Shown here: one piece after another, positions 8,506-17,452 of the stretch
Layout of the letters: each line of letters begins with the position of its first letter
Position numbering within the stretch: position 1 is the first letter of the stretch
From: CADCVQ01 sp038260305
Lineage (GTDB): Bacteria; Actinomycetota; Thermoleophilia; Solirubrobacterales; Solirubrobacteraceae
Length of the DNA stretch: 64,000 nt
NCBI GenBank assembly: GCA_038260305.1
Contig: JBBSNY010000005.1
Location: 1-64,000, forward strand
Direction: 5' to 3'
Made by a program: the position numbers and the translations under genes
The notes under the pieces: generated by a model
What the model was told of the DNA's origin: nothing
Seen by the model: only the letters and a program-made list of their open reading frames with translations
The model's database searches: none

Positions 8506-8769
8506 TCAGGCGGCGTCGTCGTGCGGTGCAACCGAGATCATGCGCTTGCCGCGCTTGATCCCGAAGACGAGCGTGCCCGCCGCGATCGCGTACAGCGTGT
8601 CGTCCTTGCCGATGCCGACGCCGGGGCCGGGGCGGAAGACCGTTCCGCGCTGGCGGACGATGATCTCGCCGCCGCTGACGGTCTCGCCGGCGAACGTCTT
8701 GACGCCGAGGCGCTGGGCGTTGGAGTCGCGGCCGTTGCGTGAGGAGCCGAGCCCCTTCTTGTGTGCCAT
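8506..8769 (-). CDS. rpmA: 50S ribosomal protein L27
   Basis: 87-residue L27 of the large ribosomal subunit; its N-terminus reaches the peptidyl-transferase centre. It begins MAHKKGLGSSRNGRDS and keeps GVKTFAGE and the VRQRGT core. There is no Firmicutes-type cleavable N-terminal extension. It is 5 bases downstream of rplU in the usual L21-L27 operon. The usual next gene, obg, is not present: downstream lies a convergent CAP gene. Confidence 0.98.
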   Translation of the reverse strand: MAHKKGLGSSRNGRDSNAQRLGVKTFAGETVSGGEIIVRQRGTVFRPGPGVGIGKDDTLYAIAAGTLVFGIKRGKRMISVAPHDDAA

Positions 8770-8774
8770 GTCGG

Positions 8775-9083
8775 TTAGCCCTTCACTTCGGTGATCTCGA
8801 GGCGCGTGAGCTCCTGCCGGTGGCCGGCGGTGCGCTTGTAGCCGCGCTTGGGCTTGAACTTGAAGACGCGGATCTTCTCGCCGCGCTCGTGGGCGAGGAT
8901 CTTCGCGGTCACGGACACGCCCTCCAGGCCCTTGGCGTCGAAGATCGTGTCGGTCGAGCGGAACAGCAGCGGCTTCAGCGCGACGGTCGCACCTTCCTCC
9001 TGCGGAAGGCGCTCGACGAGCAGGGTCTGCCCCTCCTCGACGTGGTACTGCTTGCCGCCGGTCTTGACGATTGCGTAGGCCAT
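8775..9083 (-). CDS. rplU: 50S ribosomal protein L21
   Basis: 102-residue L21, a 23S rRNA-binding protein. MAYAIVKTGGKQYHVEEGQ at the start and GYKRTAGHRQ near the end are diagnostic. GGAGAG precedes the ATG. In most bacteria with mreB-rodA-rng clusters this gene follows rng; here 5.1 kb of plus-strand accessory DNA separates them. Confidence 0.98.
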   Translation of the reverse strand: MAYAIVKTGGKQYHVEEGQTLLVERLPQEEGATVALKPLLFRSTDTIFDAKGLEGVSVTAKILAHERGEKIRVFKFKPKRGYKRTAGHRQELTRLEITEVKG

Positions 9084-9158
9084 GGTGTGGTCAGCTCTCC
9101 GAGGGTGATGCGGAAGACGGTCTCGCTCGCGGCCGTGGTGTCGGCCGGCGCACGCGAA

Positions 9159-9177
9159 CGGCGCCCTGACGGCGCCG
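9159..9177 (-). promoter_or_regulatory. Hairpin in the rplU leader
   Basis: CGGCGCC-CTGAC-GGCGCCG forms a 7-base stem 76 bases upstream of the rplU start. It may be part of the L21 leader or an attenuator; no known leader motif could be verified by eye. Confidence 0.35.
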
Positions 9178-9281
9178 AGTAGCGCATTCTACGCCATGGC
9201 GACGGGAGGCACCCTATCCCTAAGCTGGCCGCAAGCGGCGGACGCGCGTCGGTCAAGCGATCTCCTGTGGAGGCAGCGTAG

Positions 9282-12200
9282 GTGAAGACTGCTGTGCCGT
9301 GTGACGACTCCGGCCCGGATCGGCGCGTCCCGGCCTACCTGGGCCGCGTCCTCGACGACGCCGGACAGCCGGTCGGGACGTGCTTCCAACTCGCGCCCGG
9401 GTTCGTCGCGACCGCCTGGCACGTGCTCAACGGGCTCGGCGCCGGCGCCCGCGACGCCCAGGTCACGATCGATCCGCTCGCCGGCGGCGAGTCGCGGACA
9501 GGCACCGTCGCGGCGATCGACGAGACGGCGGACCTCGCGATCGTGCGATTGTCGACGCCGTTGGACGCCTCGATCGCCGGCCTCGCGGCGACCGACGATG
9601 TCGCCCCGAACGAGCCGATCGTCGTGGCCGGCGTCGCGCAGATCGACGATCCAGGGCACACGCTCCGTTACCTCGACCCGCCCGGAAGCTGGGGCGGCGC
9701 GACGCTGCGCGACGACCACCAGCCGCTCGGATGGCTGTCGTGTTCGCGCGTCGTCCCGGGAATGAGCGGCGCGCCGGTGCGCCGGCTCAGCGACGACATC
9801 GTCGTCGGCGTGGTCTCGGGCCGCTACAACAGCGCCGACGGTTGGCTGCGTCACACGGTCTGGATCGCGCGCTGCGAGCGCCTGCAGGCGCTGTGCGAGG
9901 AGATCGAAGACCTCGAGCCCGGCGCGCTGGAGACGGCGCCACTCGTCGAGCCGATCGATCTCCTGCTGACCATCGATATGACGCAGGTTCGCCTGTCGGG
10001 GGGCGATCTCGACGTGCGCGCCGATCACGGCGGCGTCACCCAGGGCTTGGCCAATGCCGTCGACGAGACGCGCCGGGCGCGAGCGAACGCCGGCACGCAG
10101 CGTGAGGTTGCCGACGACATCCGCGCGCAACCCGGCACCGTCGCGCTCGACCGCGCCGGGCGGCTGCTGACGAAGTCGTTCCTGCCGCCGCCGATCGCAG
10201 ACGCGCTGACCGAACGGCTCGACCGCGCCAAGGCCGCCCACCAGCCGCTGCGGCTCGGGATCGCCTGCACGGAGACAAGGCTCACGCGGCTGCCGTGGGA
10301 GGCGCTCGCCGACCCACGAACGGACGGCCCGCTCGCGCTGCGCCGCTCGTCGGCATCCACCGCCGCGTGGCCGCGGCCGGTACGCCAGCCGACGTCCCCG
10401 GTCCGCTGCGGATCCTCGTCGCGATCGCATCGCCGGACAACAGCAGCGGCCCCGTGCTCGACTACGAGCGCGAGCTGCGCAACGTGCTGACCGCCGTCCG
10501 TGCCGCGCGTGACGGCAACGCCCACGTCCGCGTCGTGCCGTTCGCGACCACGGCGCAGATCCACGCCGCGCTGGAGGTCGAGCCGGTCCACGTCCTGCAC
10601 ATCTCCGGCCACGGCTCGCCGGGCAGCCTGGCGATCGAGAACGACGACGGCAGCGAGCGCGTCATCAACGCCGACGACTTCGTCGACGAGGCGATCCCGG
10701 CTGGCCGAATGCCGGCCGTCATCGCGCTCGCTGCGTGCTACACGAACACGGCCGACGCCACGGGCGCACCGTCGTTCGCCGCCACGCTCGCCGCGCGCGG
10801 CGCGGCGGTCGTGATCGCGAGCGAGACGTCGGTGACCGACATCGACGCCACCAAGGCGTTAGCGCGCATCTACGGCCGGCTCGCCGAGGCCGGCGTGCCG
10901 GACGCCGTCGCGGCGGTCGGCGACGCGCGCCGCGGCGTCCAGCAGGAGCTCGAGACCGCGACGCAGACGCGCGAGCAGCAAGTCGCCGGGCTCGGAGAGT
11001 GGGCTGTGCTCAGCGTCCTCGCGGGCGCCGGGTCGGTCGCGATCTTCGACCCCGCGATCGTCGAGGCGCCGGCACCGCCGCCGCAGCGCTTCGCGATCGG
11101 CCGCGTCAGCGCGCGGGCCGTCGGGGAGTTCGTCGGCCGCCGCCGCGCGCAGCGCCGGCTGCCCGCCGAACTGCTCGCGGCGGGCCGCGCCGGAGTCGTC
11201 CTGCACGGCATCGGCGGGATCGGCAAGACAACGCTCGCCGCCGAGCTCTCGGCGCGGGTGGTCGAGCGCGAGCCAGAACGGCGGCCGGTCGTGCTCGAGG
11301 GTGAGCTGGGCTTCGAGTCCGTACTCAGCGCGATTGTGGCCCTGCTGCGCCGGCGCCTGATCGTCACAAAGCAGCTGGGCGGCAGCGCGCCGAAGCGCTC
11401 GACTACGCCGGCCGCAGCGACGTGCCCTGGGCCGACCGGCTCGCGCTCCTGCGAGAGGACCCCACCGTCGCCGCCGTCCCTCTGCTCGTCGTGCTCGACA
11501 ACTTCGAGGACAACCTCACCGATCACGCGGACGGCAGTGGGCGCGACTCGACGCTCGCCGCGCTGCTATCCGCGATCGCCGCCGAGCCCGGCACCTGGAG
11601 GCTGCTGATCACGAGCCGCTACAAGTTCGAGCTGCCCGACGACGTCGCCCGCCCGCTGCAGTTCCACCCTGGTCGGAGCACTGTCAGCCGCGGAGACGCG
11701 CAAGCTCATCTGGTCGCTGCCCGCGCTGGACCGCCAGCTCGACGACACACAGGTCGAACAGGTCTGGCGGATGCTCGGCGGCCACCCCCGCTCGCTGGAG
11801 TACCTCGACGCGCGGCTGTCCGACGGCGGTGGCCGCTACCCCGACATCGAGCGCCGTCTCGAAGCCGCGCTCACCAAGGAGCTCGGTGCGCGCGCCGCCG
11901 ACCTGCTCAAGACCGGATGGGAGCTCGACGCCGCGGTGGCCCAGGTCGCGACGCTCGCCGCCGACGACGTCCTGCTCGACGACCTCCTCGTCTCGCTGGA
12001 GTCCGTCCCCGGCGCCCGCGAACTGCTCATCGGCGCGTCCGTCTACCGTGAGCCCGTCGACACCAACGCGCTCCTGTTCCAGGTCGGCGAGCCCGACGAC
12101 GACGCGGCCTCGGTCCCCGACCACGACGGCGCCGAGCAGCAGATCCGCGCGATCCTCGAGGCCGCGGGCATCGCGACCGACAAGCCGCTCGAATTCACCG

Positions 12201-13189
12201 CGCTGCCCGCCGACGTCCAGGCCGCCGTCAGGCCCCTTCTGATCGAGCAGCAGCGAGCGCCCGCGCCCCCGCGCAGATCGCCCGAACAGTTGCAGGATCT
12301 GCTCGACGCCTGCCGCGCCTCGACCCTGCTGTCCATCGAGGACGGCGACGCGGGCTGCTCGCGTTCGTGCACCGCTGGACCGCGAGCGAGCTCGAGCGTC
12401 GACTCGGTGAGGCGGGCGAGAGCGAGACCGTCATCGCCGCCCACCGGCTCGCAGCCGACTACTGGCGCTGGCGCGTCGACGTCTGGCTCCAGGAGCGCCA
12501 CGCCGACGTCCACGATCTGCTCGAGGCGCGCCACCACCTGCTTGCAACCGACGACCCCGAAGCGGCCGGCGCGGTCACCGAGGTCGTCTGCTCCCGGCTC
12601 CATGCCTGGGGCGCGTGGGAGCAGGAATCGGAGCTCGTCCGCGACACGCTCGCCCGCCTCTCACCGGACGGCGAACGCGCAGCCGCCTGGACGCACCAGC
12701 TCGGCATCCTCGCGCAGGACCGTGGTGACCTCAGCGAAGCCGAAACCCAATACCGCCGCGCCCTCGACATCAGCGAGCGACTCGGAAACCAAGCCGGCAT
12801 GGCCGCCAGCTACCGCCCGCTCGGCATGCTCGCGCACGCCCGCGGCGACCTCAGCGAAGCCGACACCCAATACCGCCGCTCCCTCGACATCGACGAGCGA
12901 CTCGGAAACCAAGCCGGCATGGCCACGTCGATCAGCCAGCTCGGCATCCTCGCCGCCGAGCGCGAGCAGCTCGAGGCGGCGATCGGGCTGCACGGCCGCG
13001 CGCTGCTCATCCGAGCGGGGATGGGCATTCCGCAGGTTCAGAACAACGTCCGCAAAGCTGCTCGAGCTGCGTCCACAGGTCGAGACCCGGGGGTTCCTGC
13101 AAGCCCTCGCGACGGTCGTCGGCGACGAAGCCGCGAGCGAGATCGTGCGAATGCTCGCAGCGACTGGCGACGTTGACCAGAGCGGATGA
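9282..13189 (+). pseudogene. Trypsin - CHAT - NB-ARC - TPR conflict protein, broken by five frameshifts
   Basis: One long gene can be followed through alternating frames. Part 1: trypsin-like protease with His (codon 9420), Asp (9531) and Ser (9765, in GMSGAP). Part 2: CHAT caspase-like protease with HISGHG (His codon 10610) and ALAACYT (Cys codon 10736). Part 3: NB-ARC/STAND ATPase with P-loop GIGGIGKTT near 11208-11234 and LLVVLDNFED. Part 4: TPR repeats to the stop at 13189. Frame changes lie near 10341, 11385, 11670, 12350 and 13055. The sum of -1, -1, +1, -1, +1 leaves every domain readable and free of stops, so the damage is recent or partly sequencing error. The start is a GTG with GGAGG 8 bases upstream. 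Intact relatives belong to the protease-STAND conflict systems of multicellular-type bacteria. Confidence 0.85.
12700..12939 (+). repeat. Two 120-bp tandem TPR units
   Basis: Two consecutive 120-base units, starting at 12700 and 12820, encode near-identical 40-residue TPR repeats (GDLSEA-TQYRR-LDI-ERLGNQAGMA). The first 100 or so bases differ at only about nine positions; a third, diverged unit follows at 12940. This is a recent tandem duplication within the sensor part of the conflict gene. Confidence 0.75.
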
Positions 13190-13199
13190 CGCTGGATCC

Positions 13200-13226
13200 C
13201 TGACACGGTCCTCGAACGCATACGTT
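13200..13226 (+). promoter_or_regulatory. Candidate promoter of the toxin gene (leaderless)
   Basis: CTGACA at 13200-13205 and TACGTT (TAnnnT) at 13221-13226 resemble -35 and -10 boxes with a short 15-base spacer. The -10 ends 7 bases before the GTG at 13234, the spacing expected for a leaderless mRNA. No Shine-Dalgarno site is present. Confidence 0.4.
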
Positions 13227-13233
13227 GCGCGAC

Positions 13234-13635
13234 GTGAGTGCATTCCAGGCCGTCTACTACCGCGACCGACGCGGACACGAGCCGGTCCGCGCGTTCGTTG
13301 ACGCGCTCGACGACGACGCGCAGGCGGCGATCGAGAACCAGCTCGCCCGCCTGAATCTGCTCAACGACCGGGTCCCACATCTGCCCTTCCCGCACAGCTC
13401 CCAGGTCGACGGCGAGCTGCGGGAGCTGCGCTGCCACTACGGCCGGAGGCTGTATCGCGTCCTGTACCGCCGCTCGGACCGGCTCATGATCCTGCTGCAC
13501 ATCTTCGCCAAGCACACGGCAAAGATCCCCGACCGCGAGATCGTCATCGCGCGTGACCGATGGATGGACTTCAAGGCCCGCATGGACGCGGACGCGCGCG
13601 TGCCGCCACGGCCGGCCGGCAGCGACGCCCCGTAG
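13234..13635 (+). CDS. RelE/HigB-like toxin (Gp49 type)
   Basis: 133-residue probable mRNA-interferase toxin. FQAVYYRDRRG at the start, LRELRCHYGRRLYRVLYRR in the middle and LLHIFAKHTAKIPDREI near the end match the phage-derived Gp49-like HigB family, in which the basic cluster binds ribosomal A-site mRNA. The GTG at 13234 is preferred because of the leaderless promoter spacing; a TTG at 13225 is possible. The antitoxin gene follows after 78 bases, the reversed (toxin-first) order typical of higBA. The C-terminal Pro/Asp-rich tail is longer than usual. Confidence 0.82.
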   Translation: MSAFQAVYYRDRRGHEPVRAFVDALDDDAQAAIENQLARLNLLNDRVPHLPFPHSSQVDGELRELRCHYGRRLYRVLYRRSDRLMILLHIFAKHTAKIPDREIVIARDRWMDFKARMDADARVPPRPAGSDAP

Positions 13636-13658
13636 CGGTGCCGACCGACCAAGGCCGT

Positions 13659-13676
13659 GTTAGCAGAATTGCTAAC
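13659..13676. promoter_or_regulatory. Palindromic operator of the toxin-antitoxin pair
   Basis: GTTAGCA-GAAT-TGCTAAC is a perfect 7-base inverted repeat, strikingly AT-rich for this genome, in the gap between toxin and antitoxin. HigA-type XRE antitoxins bind such TTAGC...GCTAA palindromes. A TAnnnT box (13673-13678) overlaps its right arm, so it probably controls a separate antitoxin promoter. Confidence 0.7.
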
Positions 13677-13713
13677 CTCGTCGTCACAAGCCGAGCCGGA
13701 GGAGGACCACGAC

Positions 13714-14055
13714 ATGGCCGACGATCACAGCCCGATCGGGACGAGCGTTGATGAGCACATCCAGGGCAAGCGCTCGCGCAGCGCGGAGTACCGCGAGGCG
13801 CAGGATCGTCTGCGGCCCTTCGAGGAGCTCGCCCGGATGGTGATCATGCGCCGTGGGCACCTCGGCCTCTCCCAGCAGCAGCTCGCCCAGCGCATGGGCA
13901 GCACGGCGTCGGTGATCTCCCGCATCGAGAGCGGGCAGCACCGCACGAGCACCGAGACCCTTCGCCGCGTCGCTGAGGCCCTCGAAGGCCGTGCGCTGCT
14001 CGGGTTCGAGTTCACGACGGCCGGCGAGGCTGATCGCGAGCTCGTCACGCTCTGA
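13714..14055 (+). CDS. XRE-family HigA-like antitoxin
   Basis: 113 residues with a central/C-terminal helix-turn-helix (LGLSQQQLAQRMGSTASVISRIE), the fold that neutralises HigB toxins and represses their own operon. The ATG at 13714 has GGAGGAGG 8 bases upstream, a much stronger site than the toxin has. That would keep antitoxin in excess. The N-terminal 40 residues (DEHIQGKRSRSAEYREA) probably contact the toxin. It lies last in the plus-strand accessory block and is convergent with rng. Confidence 0.88.
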   Translation: MADDHSPIGTSVDEHIQGKRSRSAEYREAQDRLRPFEELARMVIMRRGHLGLSQQQLAQRMGSTASVISRIESGQHRTSTETLRRVAEALEGRALLGFEFTTAGEADRELVTL

Positions 14056-14080
14056 CCGTCCCGCGGCGGCGGCCACCATC

Positions 14081-14148
14081 GCGGCCAGAACACTTGGCCA
14101 CATCGCGGCTCGCCCCTCCGGCGGCCAGGACGCTCGGCCACCACGCGG
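14081..14148. repeat. Two 28-bp direct repeats 40 bp apart
   Basis: Copies at 14081-14108 and 14121-14148 match at 23 of 28 positions and are spaced exactly 40 bases. Each has GGCCA / TGGCC-like ends, so each can fold. They fill the gap between the convergent antitoxin and rng genes and may act as terminator or be remnants of an insertion. Confidence 0.5.
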
Positions 14149-14178
14149 CGGTCTCGCCGCGCGGCGCTCGCCGAGAGC

Positions 14179-16272
14179 TCAGCTGTCAGACGATGATCCG
14201 GACGACGACTCGCCCGCCGCCGCCGAGTCGGCGGTGGCGCGCGAGCGGCGCCGTCCGCCTCTGCGGCCGCGGCGCCGCGGCTTGGACTCCACGTCGTCGC
14301 CCTCCGACGAGTCCGGCGGCTCGCCATCGGAAGCCGCTTCGTCGGGCGCGTCGTCGCCCGAGTCCTCCGACGCAGCGTCGGCCGACCCCGCGACCGGCTC
14401 GGGCGCGGGCGCAGACGCCCTCGCCCGCGAGCGCGTCCGGGCAGGCCGAGACGGCTCGATCACCGGCTTCTCGGCGACCTCCGGCTCGCCCGCGTCGAGC
14501 ATGATCGCCGTCGCCGACGTGCGGCCCGGGCTCTGGATGCGCACGAGCTTCTTCATGCCGACGAAGCGCCCGCCGCCCGCCACCGAGATGATGTAGCCGT
14601 CGATCTTGGCGACAGCGTCGTCGACGTCATACATGTGCGGCTCGACGATGTGCACGAGCACCTCGTCGCCCTCGCGAAACGGCACCGCGCGCTCCATGAC
14701 CTCCTCGCGCGAGCCCTCCATGATGATGTCGAAGTGGTCGAGCGGCAGGCCCTCGGAGCCGGTGAAGTGAAAGCGCCGGCCCGTCTCCTCCTCGATCGCG
14801 TGCAGGACGCGCTTGCCGTTGCCGGTGAACTGCGCGCTGACGCGCGGGTTCATCTGCACGAGGAACGCCTCGTGCTTCTTCGGCGCCTTCTTCACCAGCG
14901 TCCGCAGACGGCGCTCGAACTCGATCGCGATCGTCTCCTCGGACTTGATGACGCCGTCGCCGTCACAGGTCGGGCACGGCCGCGAGATGATCTCGCGCAC
15001 GCCCTCGGTGACGTTCTGGCGCGTCATCTCGACGAGGCCGAGCTTGGAGATCTCCGCCGTGAAGGTCTTGGTGCGGTCCTCGTCCAACGTCTTTCGCAGC
15101 GTCTTCAGGACGGCGTCGCGGTTGCGCGCGCGGGCCATGTCGATGAAGTCGATGACGATGATGCCGCCGATGTCGCGCAGGCGCAGCTGGTTGACGACCT
15201 CCTCGGCGGCCTCGAGGTTCGTCGTCGTGATCGTGTCCTCCAGGCGCGCGCCCTTGCCGCGGCCGATGAACGACCCCGAGTTGACGTCGATGACGGTCAG
15301 CGCCTCGGCGTAGTCGATGATCAGGTAGCCACCCGACGGCAGGTCGACGCGCCGCGTCATGAGCCCGTCGATGACCTTGTCGACGCCGTAGGCGGCGAAC
15401 AGCGGGGCCTTGTCGTCGTAGAGCTCGACGCGGTCGACGAGCTCGGGCGCGGTGCGCGTGAAGAACGAGATGAGGCGCTGATGCTGGTGCGGGTCGTCGA
15501 CGATCGCACGCTCGAAGTGCTCGGAGAAGATGTCGCGCACGACGCGCACGGAGAGGTCGGCCTCCTGGAAGACGAGCCCCGGCGCCGGCGTCTCGGCGAC
15601 GCGCTTCTCGAGCACCTCGTGCAGCTTGAAGAGGTACTGCAGCTCGCGCTCGAAGTGCTCGCGCATCGCGCCATGGGCGGCGGTGCGGATGATCGCGCCG
15701 CCGCCCCGCAGGTCGAGGCCCTTCGTCTCGCGGCGCAGGCGCTCGCGCTCCTTGTCGTCGAGGCGTCGCGAGACGCCGATGCCCTCGCCGGTCGGGGCGT
15801 AGACCATGTAGCGCCCGGCGATCGTCAGCTCCATCGACAGCCGCGCACCCTTGCTCTTCAGCGGGTCCTTGACGACCTGCACGACGATCTCCTGGCTGGG
15901 CTTGATGAGCTCGGTGATCTTCGAGCCGCCCTCCTTGCCACGGCCGCGACGGCCGACGTCGACGCCGGGGATGACGATCTCGTCGACGTGCAGGAAGCCG
16001 TTCTTGTCGAGGCCGATGTCGACGAACGCCGCCTCGAGGCCGGCGAGCACGTTGTCGACCTTGCCCTTGTAGATGTTGCCGACGATCGAGCGCGCGCCGC
16101 GGCGCTCGAAGTACAGCTCGGCGACGCGGTAGCCCGGGGCCGGGTCCTTTTTGGCACGCGTCGACGCCGTGGTGGTGGCGGGCTTCTTCGCGGCGCCCGG
16201 CGAGCCGGTCGCCTCCAACAGCGCGACCCGGGTCTCCCCGCGATCGACGCTGACCAGCAGTTGCTTCTTCAT
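14179..16272 (-). CDS. rng: Ribonuclease E/G family endoribonuclease
   Basis: 697-residue Rne/Rng protein that matures rRNA and starts mRNA decay. An N-terminal lead is followed by an S1 domain (SIVGNIYKGKVDNVLAGLEAA). The catalytic metal-binding sites are VIDVNSGSF and IVIDFIDM, and the zinc-link is CPTCDGDG. A TRAM-like stretch after the core (GDEVLVHIVEPHMYDVDDAV) is followed by an Arg-rich, then Ser-rich acidic tail likely to bind RNA or partners. Last gene of the mreB-to-rng run on the minus strand, 19 bases after rodA. The tail is low complexity, so the exact end is shown only by the stop codon. Confidence 0.95.
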   Translation of the reverse strand: MKKQLLVSVDRGETRVALLEATGSPGAAKKPATTTASTRAKKDPAPGYRVAELYFERRGARSIVGNIYKGKVDNVLAGLEAAFVDIGLDKNGFLHVDEIVIPGVDVGRRGRGKEGGSKITELIKPSQEIVVQVVKDPLKSKGARLSMELTIAGRYMVYAPTGEGIGVSRRLDDKERERLRRETKGLDLRGGGAIIRTAAHGAMREHFERELQYLFKLHEVLEKRVAETPAPGLVFQEADLSVRVVRDIFSEHFERAIVDDPHQHQRLISFFTRTAPELVDRVELYDDKAPLFAAYGVDKVIDGLMTRRVDLPSGGYLIIDYAEALTVIDVNSGSFIGRGKGARLEDTITTTNLEAAEEVVNQLRLRDIGGIIVIDFIDMARARNRDAVLKTLRKTLDEDRTKTFTAEISKLGLVEMTRQNVTEGVREIISRPCPTCDGDGVIKSEETIAIEFERRLRTLVKKAPKKHEAFLVQMNPRVSAQFTGNGKRVLHAIEEETGRRFHFTGSEGLPLDHFDIIMEGSREEVMERAVPFREGDEVLVHIVEPHMYDVDDAVAKIDGYIISVAGGGRFVGMKKLVRIQSPGRTSATAIMLDAGEPEVAEKPVIEPSRPARTRSRARASAPAPEPVAGSADAASEDSGDDAPDEAASDGEPPDSSEGDDVESKPRRRGRRGGRRRSRATADSAAAGESSSGSSSDS

Positions 16273-16291
16273 GAAAAGACGATTCCTTTGG

Positions 16292-17452
16292 TTAGAGCGT
16301 GCGGCCCCGGCCCTTCGCAGCAGCCGCCACGCGCCCTTGCGCGTAGATCGACTGCAGGAGGCCGATGGCCAAGAGGGTTGCGATCACCGAGCTGCCGCCG
16401 TAGGACAGCAGCGGAAGCGGGATACCGGTGATGGGCATGATCCCCACGTTCATGCCGACGTTGATGAAGACCTGAAACAGGAGCATGGCCACGATGCCGC
16501 CGGCGATGAGCGCGCCGTACAGGTTCTTGGCCACGGTGAGAATCCGTAGACCGCGCCAGATCAGCAGCGCGTAGAGCGAGAGGACGAAACCGGCACCGGC
16601 GAAGCCCCATCGCTCCGCGATCTCGGCGAATTTGAAGTCCGTGCTTTGCTCGGGAAGAAACTTGAGTGGTCCCTGTGTCGCGCGCTTGCCGCGGCCCGTC
16701 TTCTGGCCCGCGCCGATCGCGATCCGCGACTGGTTCTGGTTGTAGCCCGCCTTACCCGGATCCGCGGTCGGATGGACAAAGGCGGTCAGGCGATCTACCT
16801 GATAAGGCTTGAGTACCGTCACGCCCAGCGCGGGCGCGGCAACGAGCACGATAGTGATCGACAGCATGCCAAGGGTCAACAGACCCGCGAAATGGCGCCA
16901 GCTGACGCCCGCGACGAACAGCACCGCGAGCAGGACGACGATGTAGACGAGGCCCGTCCCGAGGTCGCCCGCCATGACGCAGATCGCCGGCACCATGCCG
17001 ACGAGCACGAGCCGCGCGGTCGTGTCGCGCTCGCCGAGGCCACGGGCGCGATCGACCGCGAACGCCGCCAACGCGACGCACAGCAGGACCTTGCCGAACT
17101 CCGACGCCTGGACCTCGAAGAGCCCGAACTGGATCGCGCGGCGCGATCCGTTCGTGACGCCGCCGAAGACCGCCACCATCAGGATGCCGGCCATCATGAG
17201 GCCGTAGACGCCGTACTTGAGCTCGCGCAGGCGCGAGTAGTCCAGCCGGCTGAGGACGATCGCGGCGACCGTCCCGATCGCGAAGAAGATGCCCTGGCGC
17301 ACGGCGTACGTGTGACCTTCGCCCGCGGCGGCGCTCGAGACGTTCAGCGAGATCAACGCCATCGCCATGAGCCCGATCGTCGCGAGCGCGAGCAGCGGAT
17401 CGAACGGCAGCCGCAGGCCGGCCGGCAGGCGGGAGGCGGGAGGCTCGTTCAT
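16292..17452 (-). CDS. rodA: RodA, SEDS peptidoglycan glycosyltransferase
   Basis: 386-residue multi-pass SEDS protein that polymerises glycan strands for side-wall growth together with PBP2. About ten membrane helices are visible. The family loop QSRIAIGAGQKTGRG...LPEQSTDFKFAEIAE is present, as is the C-terminal GIPLPLLSYGGSS motif. The ATG at 17452 overlaps the mrdA stop (ATGA), so translation is coupled. A longer open frame upstream is only the antisense shadow of mrdA. Confidence 0.97.
   Translation of the reverse strand: MNEPPASRLPAGLRLPFDPLLALATIGLMAMALISLNVSSAAAGEGHTYAVRQGIFFAIGTVAAIVLSRLDYSRLRELKYGVYGLMMAGILMVAVFGGVTNGSRRAIQFGLFEVQASEFGKVLLCVALAAFAVDRARGLGERDTTARLVLVGMVPAICVMAGDLGTGLVYIVVLLAVLFVAGVSWRHFAGLLTLGMLSITIVLVAAPALGVTVLKPYQVDRLTAFVHPTADPGKAGYNQNQSRIAIGAGQKTGRGKRATQGPLKFLPEQSTDFKFAEIAERWGFAGAGFVLSLYALLIWRGLRILTVAKNLYGALIAGGIVAMLLFQVFINVGMNVGIMPITGIPLPLLSYGGSSVIATLLAIGLLQSIYAQGRVAAAAKGRGRTL

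Noticed and set aside
14635..16431. 598-residue open frame on the plus strand
   Set aside because: Antisense shadow of rng; Arg/Asp/Val-rich translation with no motif, caused by high GC.
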